Shown in pieces: positions 5,905 through 13,299 of a stretch of 17,136 bases of DNA (within the stretch, counting starts at the first letter, position 1; the number at the start of each line of letters is the position of its first letter). The DNA is taken from NCBI GenBank assembly GCA_021738105.1, contig JAIPCS010000052.1, positions 1 through 17,136 on the forward strand, given 5' to 3'. Made by a program: the position numbers and the translations under genes. The notes under the pieces were generated by a model. It saw only the letters and a program-made list of their open reading frames with translations, had not been told where the DNA came from and did not search any database. This DNA is from Sulfuritalea sp. (GTDB taxonomy: Bacteria; Pseudomonadota; Gammaproteobacteria; Burkholderiales; Rhodocyclaceae).

Positions 5905-7077
5905 ATGCCAGCGGCGCGCGCGCCAGCCCATTTCAAAATCCCGGATACCGCTCAGACCATGAACCCGTCCATTGATCGCCTGCTCGCCTACCAGATCGAA
6001 GCGAGGCACTTTCCCGGTGCACTGGTCCACGTCGAACAGGCGGGCAGGACACTGGTGCATCAGGCTGCCGGCCGCTTCGGGCCGGAAGGCGATGAGGTCA
6101 TGCACGATGCGGCGATTTTTCGTCTGGCGTCGCTGAGCAAGCCCGTTGTCAGTTGCGCGGCCCTGATGCAGATTGACGAAGGCCTGCTCGCTCTCGATGC
6201 GCCACTAGGAGACTACCTGCCCGTGTTGAGCGAACTGCGGATGAAATCCGGCGCGAAACCGGATCGCGCTCCGACAGTGCGCGACCTCCTGCGACATACC
6301 TCGGGACTGACCTACGAATGGGAAATCCAGGACGCCGAATTGCGCAACATCCACTTGCAGGCAAACCTGCCGGGGCAAATTCCCTGGATTGACGCTGACA
6401 CCTTCATCGGCCGGTTGGCCGCGCTGCCTCTGGTCTTTCAACCGGGATCAAACTTTGGCTATGGCTATTCCACCGATGTGCTGGGAATGATTGTCGCCAA
6501 GCTCGATGGCGTGTCGCTTGGGCAATCCCTGAAGACCCGGATTTTTGATCGTCTGGGCATGCGCGAAACCGGGTTTGAAGTGTCCGAAGCCGACCAGGCG
6601 CGCTTCGCGTTGCCTTTCCCCGACGACGCGGCATGGCATGCCCGCGTGGCCGGGTACGGAGTGCGCAAAGCTGACCGGCCCTGGATGGACAGCGGCGGCG
6701 CGGGGCTGGTATCCACCCTCGCCGACTATGCCCGTTTTGCGCGCATGCTCGCCAATGGCGGACAGCATGACGGCGACCGCCTGATATCCGAAACCCTCTT
6801 CGGGAAAATGCATAGCAATCAGTTACCCGAAGGTGTCGGTGGTCCGTTTGCCTACACCGGACCCGGCTTCGGATTCGGTTTCGGGTTTGCCGTCAGACTT
6901 GACTGGGGTCCTGCGGCCATGCCTTGCACGGCCGGAGAGATGACCTGGTCGGGCATCAGCGGTACGGCGCTTTTCGTGCAACCGGAGAAGCGCTGGTTTG
7001 CCCTTGCCTTCACCAGCAACATGGTCTCCCGAATGATGGTACGCATGGAGTTTCGCCGGACGCTGGAGCGTTTGTAG
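5905..7077 (+). CDS. Serine hydrolase, beta-lactamase/esterase (class C-like) family
   Basis: A 390-residue member of the penicillin-binding/beta-lactamase fold, of the EstB-like esterase type rather than a true resistance enzyme. The nucleophile motif SxxK is SLSK in FRLASLSKPVVS. The second motif is a variant YxN, YGYS in SNFGYGYSTDVLG. A possible third motif is WSGISGTALF near the C-terminus, in place of KTG. LLRHTSGLTYEW is also typical of the family. No export signal is evident. The start at 5905 has GGAGGT 4 nt upstream; ATG 5959 would remove 18 residues but has no SD. The gene lies 227 bp behind the catabolic operon on the same strand, so it may have its own promoter. Its substrate is unknown; release of an aromatic acid from an ester would fit the setting but is speculation. 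Confidence 0.88.
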   Translation: MPAARAPAHFKIPDTAQTMNPSIDRLLAYQIEARHFPGALVHVEQAGRTLVHQAAGRFGPEGDEVMHDAAIFRLASLSKPVVSCAALMQIDEGLLALDAPLGDYLPVLSELRMKSGAKPDRAPTVRDLLRHTSGLTYEWEIQDAELRNIHLQANLPGQIPWIDADTFIGRLAALPLVFQPGSNFGYGYSTDVLGMIVAKLDGVSLGQSLKTRIFDRLGMRETGFEVSEADQARFALPFPDDAAWHARVAGYGVRKADRPWMDSGGAGLVSTLADYARFARMLANGGQHDGDRLISETLFGKMHSNQLPEGVGGPFAYTGPGFGFGFGFAVRLDWGPAAMPCTAGEMTWSGISGTALFVQPEKRWFALAFTSNMVSRMMVRMEFRRTLERL

Positions 7078-7133
7078 CTCGCCCGACCACTCTCGCAAGC
7101 GCATCGATTTTTCGATAGCGGCGGATTACAAAA

Positions 7134-7151
7134 CTGTCATCTTTGCGTCAT
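7134..7151 (+). promoter_or_regulatory. Pho-box-like direct repeat
   Basis: CTGTCAT (7134-7140), CTTT and GCGTCAT (7145-7151) form two 7-nt units with an 11-nt period. The first equals the CTGTCAT unit of the PhoB consensus and the second matches 5 of 7. The site lies about 150 bp before the small ORF and the cytochrome gene. One match of this kind may be chance. Confidence 0.3.
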
Positions 7152-7301
7152 CTTGGCGTTGGGCTCAAGCGAGCAAACTGAGCTTTCTCTTGAACAAGAC
7201 GCTTACGACAAATTTCCGATACCCCTGTTTGTGCGACAGGCACGCGACGAAACCGGGCGCAGGATTTGCCCAATGCAGCTTGGCGATTTGAAGCGATAGA
7301 C

Positions 7302-7487
7302 ATGAAGGTTTCCAGTAAAAAAGACGAGTCAAACCCGGATGCAGATTCAGGGCTGAGGCGTTTGCTCGACAGCTTTCAAGCCTGGCTCAAGCACAACACG
7401 GAAGCCCATGCCAATGCGAAACCCGGTTCCTGTTGCTCGGTGCCGCCACCCGGTGCAGGTGAGCCCCCGACTAAAAAGGAAAACTGA
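7302..7487 (+). CDS. Small hydrophilic protein with a Cys-Cys pair, unknown function
   Basis: A 61-residue ORF that I do not recognise. It is strongly hydrophilic: a charged N-terminus (MKVSSKKDESNPDADSG), a short amphipathic stretch LRRLLDSFQAWLKHNTEA, then PGSCCSVPPPGAGEPPTKKE, a Pro-rich tail with adjacent cysteines. It has no signal peptide or membrane segment. ATG 7302 is preceded by GAAG at 8 nt; an in-frame TTG at 7266 would add 12 residues but has no SD. It ends 1 nt before the cytochrome c start codon, so co-transcription and translational coupling are likely. The cysteines could bind a metal or form a disulphide, but nothing in the sequence settles this. Confidence 0.55.
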   Translation: MKVSSKKDESNPDADSGLRRLLDSFQAWLKHNTEAHANAKPGSCCSVPPPGAGEPPTKKEN

Positions 7488-7488
7488 C

Positions 7489-7887
7489 ATGCAGTCCTTG
7501 TCCCGCAGCCCTCTTCGCAGAATCACGTTCTTCATCGCTGCCGCTGCGATTGGTCTGCCCGTCATGGCCCAGTCTTGGCAGGTTCCCAAACCCAGTCCGG
7601 GCCTGATGCCAAGCGCCTCGCTTGGCAAGACACAGTTCGAAAAGAACTGCGCCAGTTGTCACGGCATCAATCTCAATGGCAGCAAGGAAGGACCGCCGTT
7701 GTTGCATCCCTACTACGTCCCCTCGCACCATGGCGACCCGGCCTTTCAGCTTGCTGTCAAAAACGGAGTGCAAGCCCATCACTGGAAGTTTGGCGATATG
7801 AAGCCGATACCCGGCCTGACCCCGAATGACGTCGCCCATATCACCGCCTACGTCCGCTACCGGCAGCGTCGCGTCGGCATTCAATAA
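7489..7887 (+). CDS. Secreted monohaem cytochrome c
   Basis: A 132-residue class I c-type cytochrome exported to the periplasm for electron transfer. The Sec signal peptide is clear: basic MQSLSRSPLRR, hydrophobic ITFFIAAAAIGL, and cleavage after VMA at about residue 27. The haem attachment site is CASCH (54-58), followed by the family-typical GINLNGSKEGPPL. Met104 in FGDMKPIPGLT is the likely sixth ligand, and the protein ends with the usual ITAYVRYRQ helix. AAGGA lies 8 nt before ATG 7489, which decides the start; an upstream in-frame start at 7408 would overlap the small ORF and bury the signal peptide. The partner oxidase or dehydrogenase is not in the window. Confidence 0.92.
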   Translation: MQSLSRSPLRRITFFIAAAAIGLPVMAQSWQVPKPSPGLMPSASLGKTQFEKNCASCHGINLNGSKEGPPLLHPYYVPSHHGDPAFQLAVKNGVQAHHWKFGDMKPIPGLTPNDVAHITAYVRYRQRRVGIQ

Positions 7888-8156
7888 GCTGCGGATTCAT
7901 CCTGGCGCCGTCGGAGGCTGATTGCGGAAAGGCACGGCCCCTTGCCAACGATCATTGCTTGATGTTGGCCGGAGACCGCAAGCACCGCGGGCAGGGATGC
8001 GAGGTCACGGCGAAGTCGGGACTGATCTGGTGAAATTGGCCTGTTCGCGCTGGCAACTCAAGGTTACGCCGTATCGCCATCGCCGACTTTTCGGAAACAC
8101 GTGCGACGGGAACTGGACAGTGCTGATGCTTTCCGGCGATTCGGAACAGTGAAGGC

Positions 8157-11100
8157 TCAGATTTTTGAAATCTTCGCGATGGCGATAGGTCTCACGACAG
8201 CCCCTGAACTGGAAGCGGGACCCGGTACCTCATAGCAGAAAGAAGTGAAATGGCTGGCCGGCAACGGCCGGCTGAAAAAGTACCCTTGTATCTCGTGGCA
8301 TCCTTTCTTTTCAAGATAGCGCAACTGATCGACCGACTCGACACCTTCGGCGATGACTTCCATTTTCAGGCTGCTGGCCAGCCCGATGACGGCGCTGACG
8401 ATAAGTGCCCCGTTAACGTCGGTGGAAATGTCGCGGACAAAGGATTTGTCGATCTTCAAGCGATGCAAGGGGAAGCGCCTGAGATAGGCCAGACTTGAAT
8501 AGCCGGTACCGAAGTCATCGATGGCAAGGCGAATGCCCAGGCCGGCCAGGGTGCGCAGCAAGACGGCGGCGGTTTCCGGATCTTCCATCAGCATGCCTTC
8601 GGTAATCTCCAGTTCGAGTGACGAACTGGGAAGCCCCGAAGTTTGCAGCGCGCTGGAGATCTGCCGCAACAGATCGTCCTGCTGAAACTGGCGTGCCGAA
8701 AGATTGACGCTGATGCGCAATTCGTCCTGCCCCATGTCGTGCCAGGCTTTGGCCTGGCGGCAGGCTTCATGCAGCACCCATTCGCCGATGGATACGATAA
8801 GTCCGGTTTCTTCGGCGATCGGTATGAACTTGTCCGGCGATATCAACCCACGCTCGGGATGCTGCCAGCGGATCAGGGCTTCCATGCCCTTCACGGCTCC
8901 GGTGCGGCAGTCCACCTGTGGCTGGTAATACAGCAGCAGCTCCTGCTTCTCCAGTGCATGGCGCAAGTCGTGTTCGATCGCCAGGCGTTCCTGCACGACA
9001 TAGTTCATCGAGTTGGTGAAAAACTGGAAGTTGTTGCGGCCAACGCCTTTGGCGTGATACATCGCCGTTTCGGCGTTGCGCAACAAGGTCGGTCCGTCGG
9101 CGCAGTCGTCGGGGAAAATGCTGATGCCGATGCTTGGTGTAATGTGCAGCTCTTTTTCGCCGACGACATAAGGCTCCGCGACGATGAGCAGAATCTTCTG
9201 TGCGAGTACCGACAGGTGATCGATCGACTCGATGTCCGGCACCAGAATGATGAACTCGTCACCACCGAGACGGGCCACGGTTTCGGTTTCACGCAGTTGC
9301 CCGGTGAGCCTGGAAGCAACAGCTTCCAGTACATGGTCCCCGGCATCGTGACCGAGGGTGTCGTTGATCAATTTGAAGCGATCCAGGTCGAACAGCAGAA
9401 TCGCCGTGCGACTCTCCTTGCGCCGCGAGGTGACAATAGCCTGCCGAATGCGGTCATCCAGAAGCACTCGATTGGGCAGCAAGGTCAGGGCATCGTGATT
9501 GGCCATGAACTGAAGATGCCGTTCGGCGTCCTTGCGCTCGCTGATATCGAAGCAACTGCCAATGTAATGGGTCAGTGCGCCATCGGCATCCTTCACGGCG
9601 GTAACCGCCAGCCATCCCGGGAATACCTCGCCACTCTTGCGTCGGCTCCAGATTTCACCGCGCCAATGGCCATCGATGCCGACTTCTTCACCAATTGCCC
9701 GATAGAAATCCGAATCATGGCGACCGGAATCAAAAAGCTCCGGGCTCTTGCCGATCACCTCGCCCACCGCATATCCGGTGATGGTTTGCAGCGCCGGATT
9801 GACTGAAATGATGCGCATGTCGGCATCGGTGATCATGATGCCTTCCGAACTTGAATTGAACACACTGGCCGCCAGGCGCTGATGGGTTTCGGCATGACGT
9901 TGTGCCGTAACGTCACGGGCGATGCTGGTATACCCGAGGACGTATCCGCAGGAATCGCGCATGGCAGATACGTTCCACTGCATCAGATGTACGACACCAC
10001 TGTGACTGAGCACGCGGTTTTCCCAATGGATGGACGTGCCGTCTTCCTGGCACCAGAGGGTAAATCCCTTTCTTGCTTTTTCCCGATCATCGGGATGCAC
10101 GAAATCAAACGCATCCAGTCCAACGCAGGCATCGGGCTCCATGCCGAAATATCGCCGCGAAGCATGATTGACAAACAACAATCGTCTGTCCGTATCCATG
10201 CGAAGGATCAAATCGTCGATGCCTTCAACGACGTCACGGTACTCCGCCTCGCGATGCTGCAATCGCGATTCACGCTCCAGCACGGCCACTGCCATCCGCC
10301 GCATGTTGTGCGCCAGTTCATTGATCTCGGTAACCCGCGAGTCGGGAAATTTGGCGCCGTAGTCACCGCCGGCGACCGCCAGCATGTGATCGCTGAAAGC
10401 TCGCATCCGGCGCGAAGCGATACGGGCCAGAGACCACGCAAAGATCAAGGCCAGCACCAAGGACAGCAGGAAACCCAGCAGCAATCCCCACAGCAGGGTT
10501 CGTTGTGCGGCATACACCGATGCCTTCGGTTGAATGACCAGTGACGCCCAACCCAGGCCTGGAACCGGCCGGGCGGTCCCGGTGTATTCGACGCCGCCTA
10601 TCACCATGGTGCCGTTTGTGATCTTTCCCTTGAGCGCTTCCTGGATCAAGCTGTTCTCGCTCAGGACTTCATGAGTCAGGCTCTTGTCGACATCCGAATG
10701 TGCAACGATATGACCTTCGCGGTCGACCAGAATTGCCTCCAAACCACCAGGATGACCGAGGCCGCGGACAGCGGCGGACAACTGGAGCAGATTCAGTTCG
10801 GCAACCACCATTCGATTTTTTACAGGGATCGCCACCTCGACCACCATTTCGCCGCGCTCGGACCGAAAGGCCTCGGACCAACTCACCTGATCACTATGTC
10901 GGGCGTCCATGACATAGCGGCGCTCGGAAAAGTCCATTGCAGAAGACACTTCCCGAAATGACTGCCGTCTGCGGTCCAGACCCGCGCTGATGACGTGGTT
11001 GTTGGCATCAAGCAGATACAGGGCTTCCAGTTTTGGGTCTGTGGAGGCCAGGGTGTCAAGCCGCAAAGCGATACTTGAGTCGCTATCGGGAAATACCGCA

Positions 11101-11318
11101 ATTTGATCCCCCAAACGCTTCACCGCGCCTACGGTCGACATCAGCAAGGAATCAATCTGCGCGGAAACTGCTTGATTCATGGCACCGTTTTCGTTTTCGA
11201 CATAGATCTTGAACTGCGGTGCCAAAAATAAAAGCAGAAAACCGTAAATGATCAGAACCGGCACGAACACCAGCAATGAAAGACTTAGGGTGAGCCAGTG
11301 GGAGAGAAATCGCGCCAT
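8157..11318 (-). CDS. Membrane-bound sensor with HAMP, two PAS, GGDEF and EAL domains
   Basis: A 1053-residue cyclic di-GMP turnover protein. Order: TM1 (about 11-33), periplasmic dCache-like sensor (34-270, with YLLDANNHVISAG), TM2 (273-298), HAMP (299-352). Then come PAS1 (355-475), PAS2 (480-600), GGDEF (603-770) and EAL (775-1030). The diguanylate cyclase signature is intact, ARLGGDEF with GGDEF at 685-689 and FDLDRFKLINDTLGHDAGD upstream. The inhibitory I-site is RETE (676-679) instead of RxxD. The EAL domain keeps EALIRW (813-818), VNLSARQ with Asn872, Glu904, DDFGTGYSS (934-942), Lys955, EGVE (991-994) and QGYFFSRPLP, so phosphodiesterase activity is expected. Which activity dominates cannot be told from sequence. 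It is a single gene, convergent with the cytochrome gene. No clear SD precedes the ATG. A 17-bp palindrome lies 57 bp upstream. Confidence 0.94.
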   Translation of the reverse strand: MARFLSHWLTLSLSLLVFVPVLIIYGFLLLFLAPQFKIYVENENGAMNQAVSAQIDSLLMSTVGAVKRLGDQIAVFPDSDSSIALRLDTLASTDPKLEALYLLDANNHVISAGLDRRRQSFREVSSAMDFSERRYVMDARHSDQVSWSEAFRSERGEMVVEVAIPVKNRMVVAELNLLQLSAAVRGLGHPGGLEAILVDREGHIVAHSDVDKSLTHEVLSENSLIQEALKGKITNGTMVIGGVEYTGTARPVPGLGWASLVIQPKASVYAAQRTLLWGLLLGFLLSLVLALIFAWSLARIASRRMRAFSDHMLAVAGGDYGAKFPDSRVTEINELAHNMRRMAVAVLERESRLQHREAEYRDVVEGIDDLILRMDTDRRLLFVNHASRRYFGMEPDACVGLDAFDFVHPDDREKARKGFTLWCQEDGTSIHWENRVLSHSGVVHLMQWNVSAMRDSCGYVLGYTSIARDVTAQRHAETHQRLAASVFNSSSEGIMITDADMRIISVNPALQTITGYAVGEVIGKSPELFDSGRHDSDFYRAIGEEVGIDGHWRGEIWSRRKSGEVFPGWLAVTAVKDADGALTHYIGSCFDISERKDAERHLQFMANHDALTLLPNRVLLDDRIRQAIVTSRRKESRTAILLFDLDRFKLINDTLGHDAGDHVLEAVASRLTGQLRETETVARLGGDEFIILVPDIESIDHLSVLAQKILLIVAEPYVVGEKELHITPSIGISIFPDDCADGPTLLRNAETAMYHAKGVGRNNFQFFTNSMNYVVQERLAIEHDLRHALEKQELLLYYQPQVDCRTGAVKGMEALIRWQHPERGLISPDKFIPIAEETGLIVSIGEWVLHEACRQAKAWHDMGQDELRISVNLSARQFQQDDLLRQISSALQTSGLPSSSLELEITEGMLMEDPETAAVLLRTLAGLGIRLAIDDFGTGYSSLAYLRRFPLHRLKIDKSFVRDISTDVNGALIVSAVIGLASSLKMEVIAEGVESVDQLRYLEKKGCHEIQGYFFSRPLPASHFTSFCYEVPGPASSSGAVVRPIAIAKISKI

Positions 11319-11374
11319 TTTTCGAATCAGCCAAGCGTGAGAAATGCGCGCTTCCCGACACCCGTGAGATCAAG

Positions 11375-11391
11375 CTTGCGCAATGCGCAAG
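11375..11391. promoter_or_regulatory. 17-bp palindrome CTTGCGCA-A-TGCGCAAG
   Basis: Two perfect 8-bp arms around one base lie 57 bp upstream of the GGDEF-EAL start codon. Such compact symmetry without a T-run fits a dimeric regulator's operator better than a terminator. No known regulator is assigned. Confidence 0.45.
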
Positions 11392-11530
11392 TCGCACGCC
11401 CCAGGAGACCCATTGTCGAAAAACCGGGAGCAAACGAATCTGGATTCAATTTTGTCATTTCGGGAACCGGGGCTGGACGTGGAAAACGCAGGGGGTCTGC
11501 TACCGCTATAACGTAACTACGGCAGACAGA

Positions 11531-11554
11531 CAAAATACTTTAGGAAGTATTTTG
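11531..11554. repeat. AT-rich hairpin with 10-bp arms
   Basis: CAAAATACTT and AAGTATTTTG flank the loop TAGG, a perfect 10-bp stem. It is AT-rich, with no separate T-run on either strand. It might be an operator or contribute to transcript ends between the two transcription units. It is not a classic GC-rich terminator. Confidence 0.45.
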
Positions 11555-11731
11555 CTGGGAAAACAATCGCTCGGACCGAATCGAAAAGCTCATTTTCTAT
11601 CTATTAATCAGATATTTATAATACTCTTAAATAAATAGTGATTGTTTATGATCGGAAATGCCGTGCTAGCGACCATGAGTTCGCGGGTTACAGAAACAGG
11701 TCACCCGACTATCAATGCGCACTTTTTGTGG

Positions 11732-12133
11732 TTAGTTGACGCGGCCCGCAGCAATATTTTCCGGAAGCCTTCTGAGGACTTCAACTGCCGCCGCAACCGA
11801 CTGACCCGGCTTCAAACCGGCGGCGCGGGCCAGGGCGTTGGCGGCGGAAACCACACCACACGTCAGGCCGTCGCTTGCATCACCGATACAGGCGGATTCG
11901 TGACCATAACTTGCAGCAACGACACCGGCCTCTTCGAGGCTACCCAAAGCAACGATTCCGGCACCGTCCTTGCCGATGCCGGCATCATTGAAAAATACCG
12001 CATACGGTCGCGGCCGGACGTCAAGCGCAAAACCTGCCGCTGAGCGGCCACCGTGTGAGCCCGAAACCACCACGGCATCGGCCATGGCGGTAGTGATCTC
12101 GGTAATCGAATCGATCAGAAAGAGTGCGCGCAA
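11732..12133 (-). CDS. Uncharacterised 133-residue protein with SGSHGG motif
   Basis: I cannot assign a function. The sequence reads as a real compact alpha/beta protein: strand ADAVVVSGSHGG (18-29), then YAVFFNDAGIGKDGAGIVAL (44-63), EEAGVVAASYGHESACIGDA and a C-terminal helix ALARAAGLKPGQSVAAAVEVL. Its glycine-rich turns SGSHGG and NDAGIGKDGAG suggest a ligand-binding or catalytic pocket. No ATG fits. The likely start is TTG 12133, with GAGG five nt upstream; the frame is closed by a stop at 12172-12170. The start lies 17 bp behind the dnaQ stop on the same strand, so it is probably the last gene of the methyltransferase-rnhA-dnaQ operon. A plus-strand ORF on the opposite strand (11642-12043) looks like a shadow. 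Confidence 0.65.
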   Translation of the reverse strand: MRALFLIDSITEITTAMADAVVVSGSHGGRSAAGFALDVRPRPYAVFFNDAGIGKDGAGIVALGSLEEAGVVAASYGHESACIGDASDGLTCGVVSAANALARAAGLKPGQSVAAAVEVLRRLPENIAAGRVN

Positions 12134-12150
12134 TACGACCTCGGTTCTTC

Positions 12151-12861
12151 TCAGGACTGCTGCGCGCTCTCAAGAGAGCGCCAAAGGCAGTTGCCCTTGC
12201 TCGCTTTGGCAATCTCGTCCAGCACCTTCTCATGCTCCGCCAGTTCCTCCGCAGTTGCTCCCAGCACCTTCAGCGGCGGCCGCTTGCGAGTTCCGCCCAT
12301 CGAGTAGTCGACCACCGGGCTGTCAAATTCGATCTCCAGCGAATTCTGGCCGCGGGTCATGGCCAGATACACCTCGGCCAGCAGTTCGGCATCGAGCAAG
12401 GCACCGTGCAACTGGCGACCGGAGTTATCGACCCCGAATTCGGCGCACAGGGCGTTGAGGTTGTTCTTCTTGCCCGGCCGCATTTCGCGAGCCATGCGCA
12501 GTGTGTCGATGACATCACTGCAGAGTTGCTCGATATTTTCCTGCTTCACCAGGCCCAACTCATTGTTGAGGAAACCGACATCGAAGGCCGCGTTGTGGAT
12601 CACCAGTTCGGCGCCTCGCACGAAATTCATGAAGTCGGTGGCGATTTCGGCGAACTTGGGTTTGTCGGCCAGAAATTCGTTGGTCAGGCCGTGGATCGCA
12701 ATGGCACCGGGGTCGATCACACGATCCGGGTTGATATAGGCGTGGAAACGCTGGCCGGTGAGCTGGCGGCCATGCAACTCGACACAACCGATTTCAATGA
12801 CGCGATCACCGGTTCGGAAATCGAGCCCGGTGGTTTCGGTGTCCAGAATGATCTTGCGCAT
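12151..12861 (-). CDS. dnaQ: DNA polymerase III epsilon subunit (3'-5' proofreading exonuclease)
   Basis: This is the proofreading exonuclease of the replicative polymerase core, working bound to the alpha subunit. The 236-residue length is normal. All three DEDDh exonuclease motifs are present. ExoI is ILDTETTGLD with Asp7 and Glu9. ExoII is VIHNAAFDVGFLNNE with Asp94. ExoIII is LHGALLDAELLAEVY with His152 and Asp157. The C-terminal tail (about 185-236), which ends in GNCLWRSLESAQQS, is the likely alpha-binding part. The start codon directly abuts the rnhA stop (TAA then ATG), and the SD GGAGGG lies inside the end of rnhA, so translation is probably coupled. Confidence 0.97.
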   Translation of the reverse strand: MRKIILDTETTGLDFRTGDRVIEIGCVELHGRQLTGQRFHAYINPDRVIDPGAIAIHGLTNEFLADKPKFAEIATDFMNFVRGAELVIHNAAFDVGFLNNELGLVKQENIEQLCSDVIDTLRMAREMRPGKKNNLNALCAEFGVDNSGRQLHGALLDAELLAEVYLAMTRGQNSLEIEFDSPVVDYSMGGTRKRPPLKVLGATAEELAEHEKVLDEIAKASKGNCLWRSLESAQQS

Positions 12862-13299
12862 TTACCCTCCGTTGCGAACCAGCTCAACGCCGCGCCGTGC
12901 CAATACGTCTGCGCGCTCGTTCTCGACATGCCCGGCGTGACCCTTGACCCATATCCACTCGATCGAATGCAGCGCCGCCAGCCGATCCAGCTCGCGCCAC
13001 AGATCCTCGTTCTTGACCGGCTCCTTGTTCGAGGTTTTCCAGCCGCGCCGCTTCCAGCCGTGGATCCATTCGCTGATGCCCTTCTGCACATACTGCGAAT
13101 CGGTATGTACACGCGCCTGTACCGTACCCTTCAAGGCGCGCAGGGCTTCGATAACGGCGGTCATCTCCATGCGGTTGTTGGTGGTCAGCGCTTCGCCGCC
13201 AAAGAGCTCCTTTTCGGTGTCGCCCTTGCGCAAAATGGCACCCCAACCACCGGGACCGGGATTACCGCTGCAGGCGCCATCGGTAAAAATATCAATCAT
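12862..13299 (-). CDS. rnhA: Ribonuclease HI
   Basis: This endonuclease cuts the RNA strand of RNA-DNA hybrids, removing R-loops and primer remnants in the cytoplasm. At 145 residues it is slightly shorter than the E. coli enzyme (155). The opening [20 protein letters not shown] is diagnostic. Catalytic residues are Asp7, Glu45 (NNRMEM), Asp67 (HTDSQYV), His121 (VKGHAGH) and Asp131 (NERAD), each three below the E. coli numbering. The basic-protrusion region [19 protein letters not shown] is present. The ATG overlaps the stop of the upstream methyltransferase gene as ATGA, and the gene ends directly at the dnaQ ATG. Confidence 0.97.
   Translation of the reverse strand: MIDIFTDGACSGNPGPGGWGAILRKGDTEKELFGGEALTTNNRMEMTAVIEALRALKGTVQARVHTDSQYVQKGISEWIHGWKRRGWKTSNKEPVKNEDLWRELDRLAALHSIEWIWVKGHAGHVENERADVLARRGVELVRNGG

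Larger units (their letters stand above)
11319..11731. other. 413-bp non-coding stretch with two palindromes
   Basis: This lies between the start of the GGDEF-EAL gene and the end of the leftward rnhA-dnaQ block. It must hold the promoter of the former and the transcription end of the latter. I see the palindrome at 11375-11391, an AT-rich hairpin at 11531-11554 and a plus-strand TATAAT at 11617-11622 without a good -35. The right part (11560-11650) is strikingly AT-rich against the rest of the window. I see no convincing gene or RNA gene here. Confidence 0.6.

Noticed and set aside
7105..7118. Hairpin ATCGA-TTTT-TCGAT after the serine hydrolase
   Set aside because: A 5-bp stem with its T-run in the loop is too weak to call a terminator.
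7922..8152. 76-codon plus-strand ORF between the cytochrome and the GGDEF-EAL gene
   Set aside because: It needs a TTG start without SD, its composition is not protein-like, and no motif is present.
8643..9806. Plus-strand ORF of 387 residues inside the GGDEF-EAL gene
   Set aside because: It lies wholly opposite the intact GGDEF and EAL coding region and shows no family features.
11642..12043. Plus-strand ORF of 133 residues opposite the SGSHGG protein
   Set aside because: Its translation is rich in Arg, Thr and Ser with no recognisable fold pattern, while the minus-strand frame over the same bases reads as an ordinary alpha/beta protein placed in an operon.
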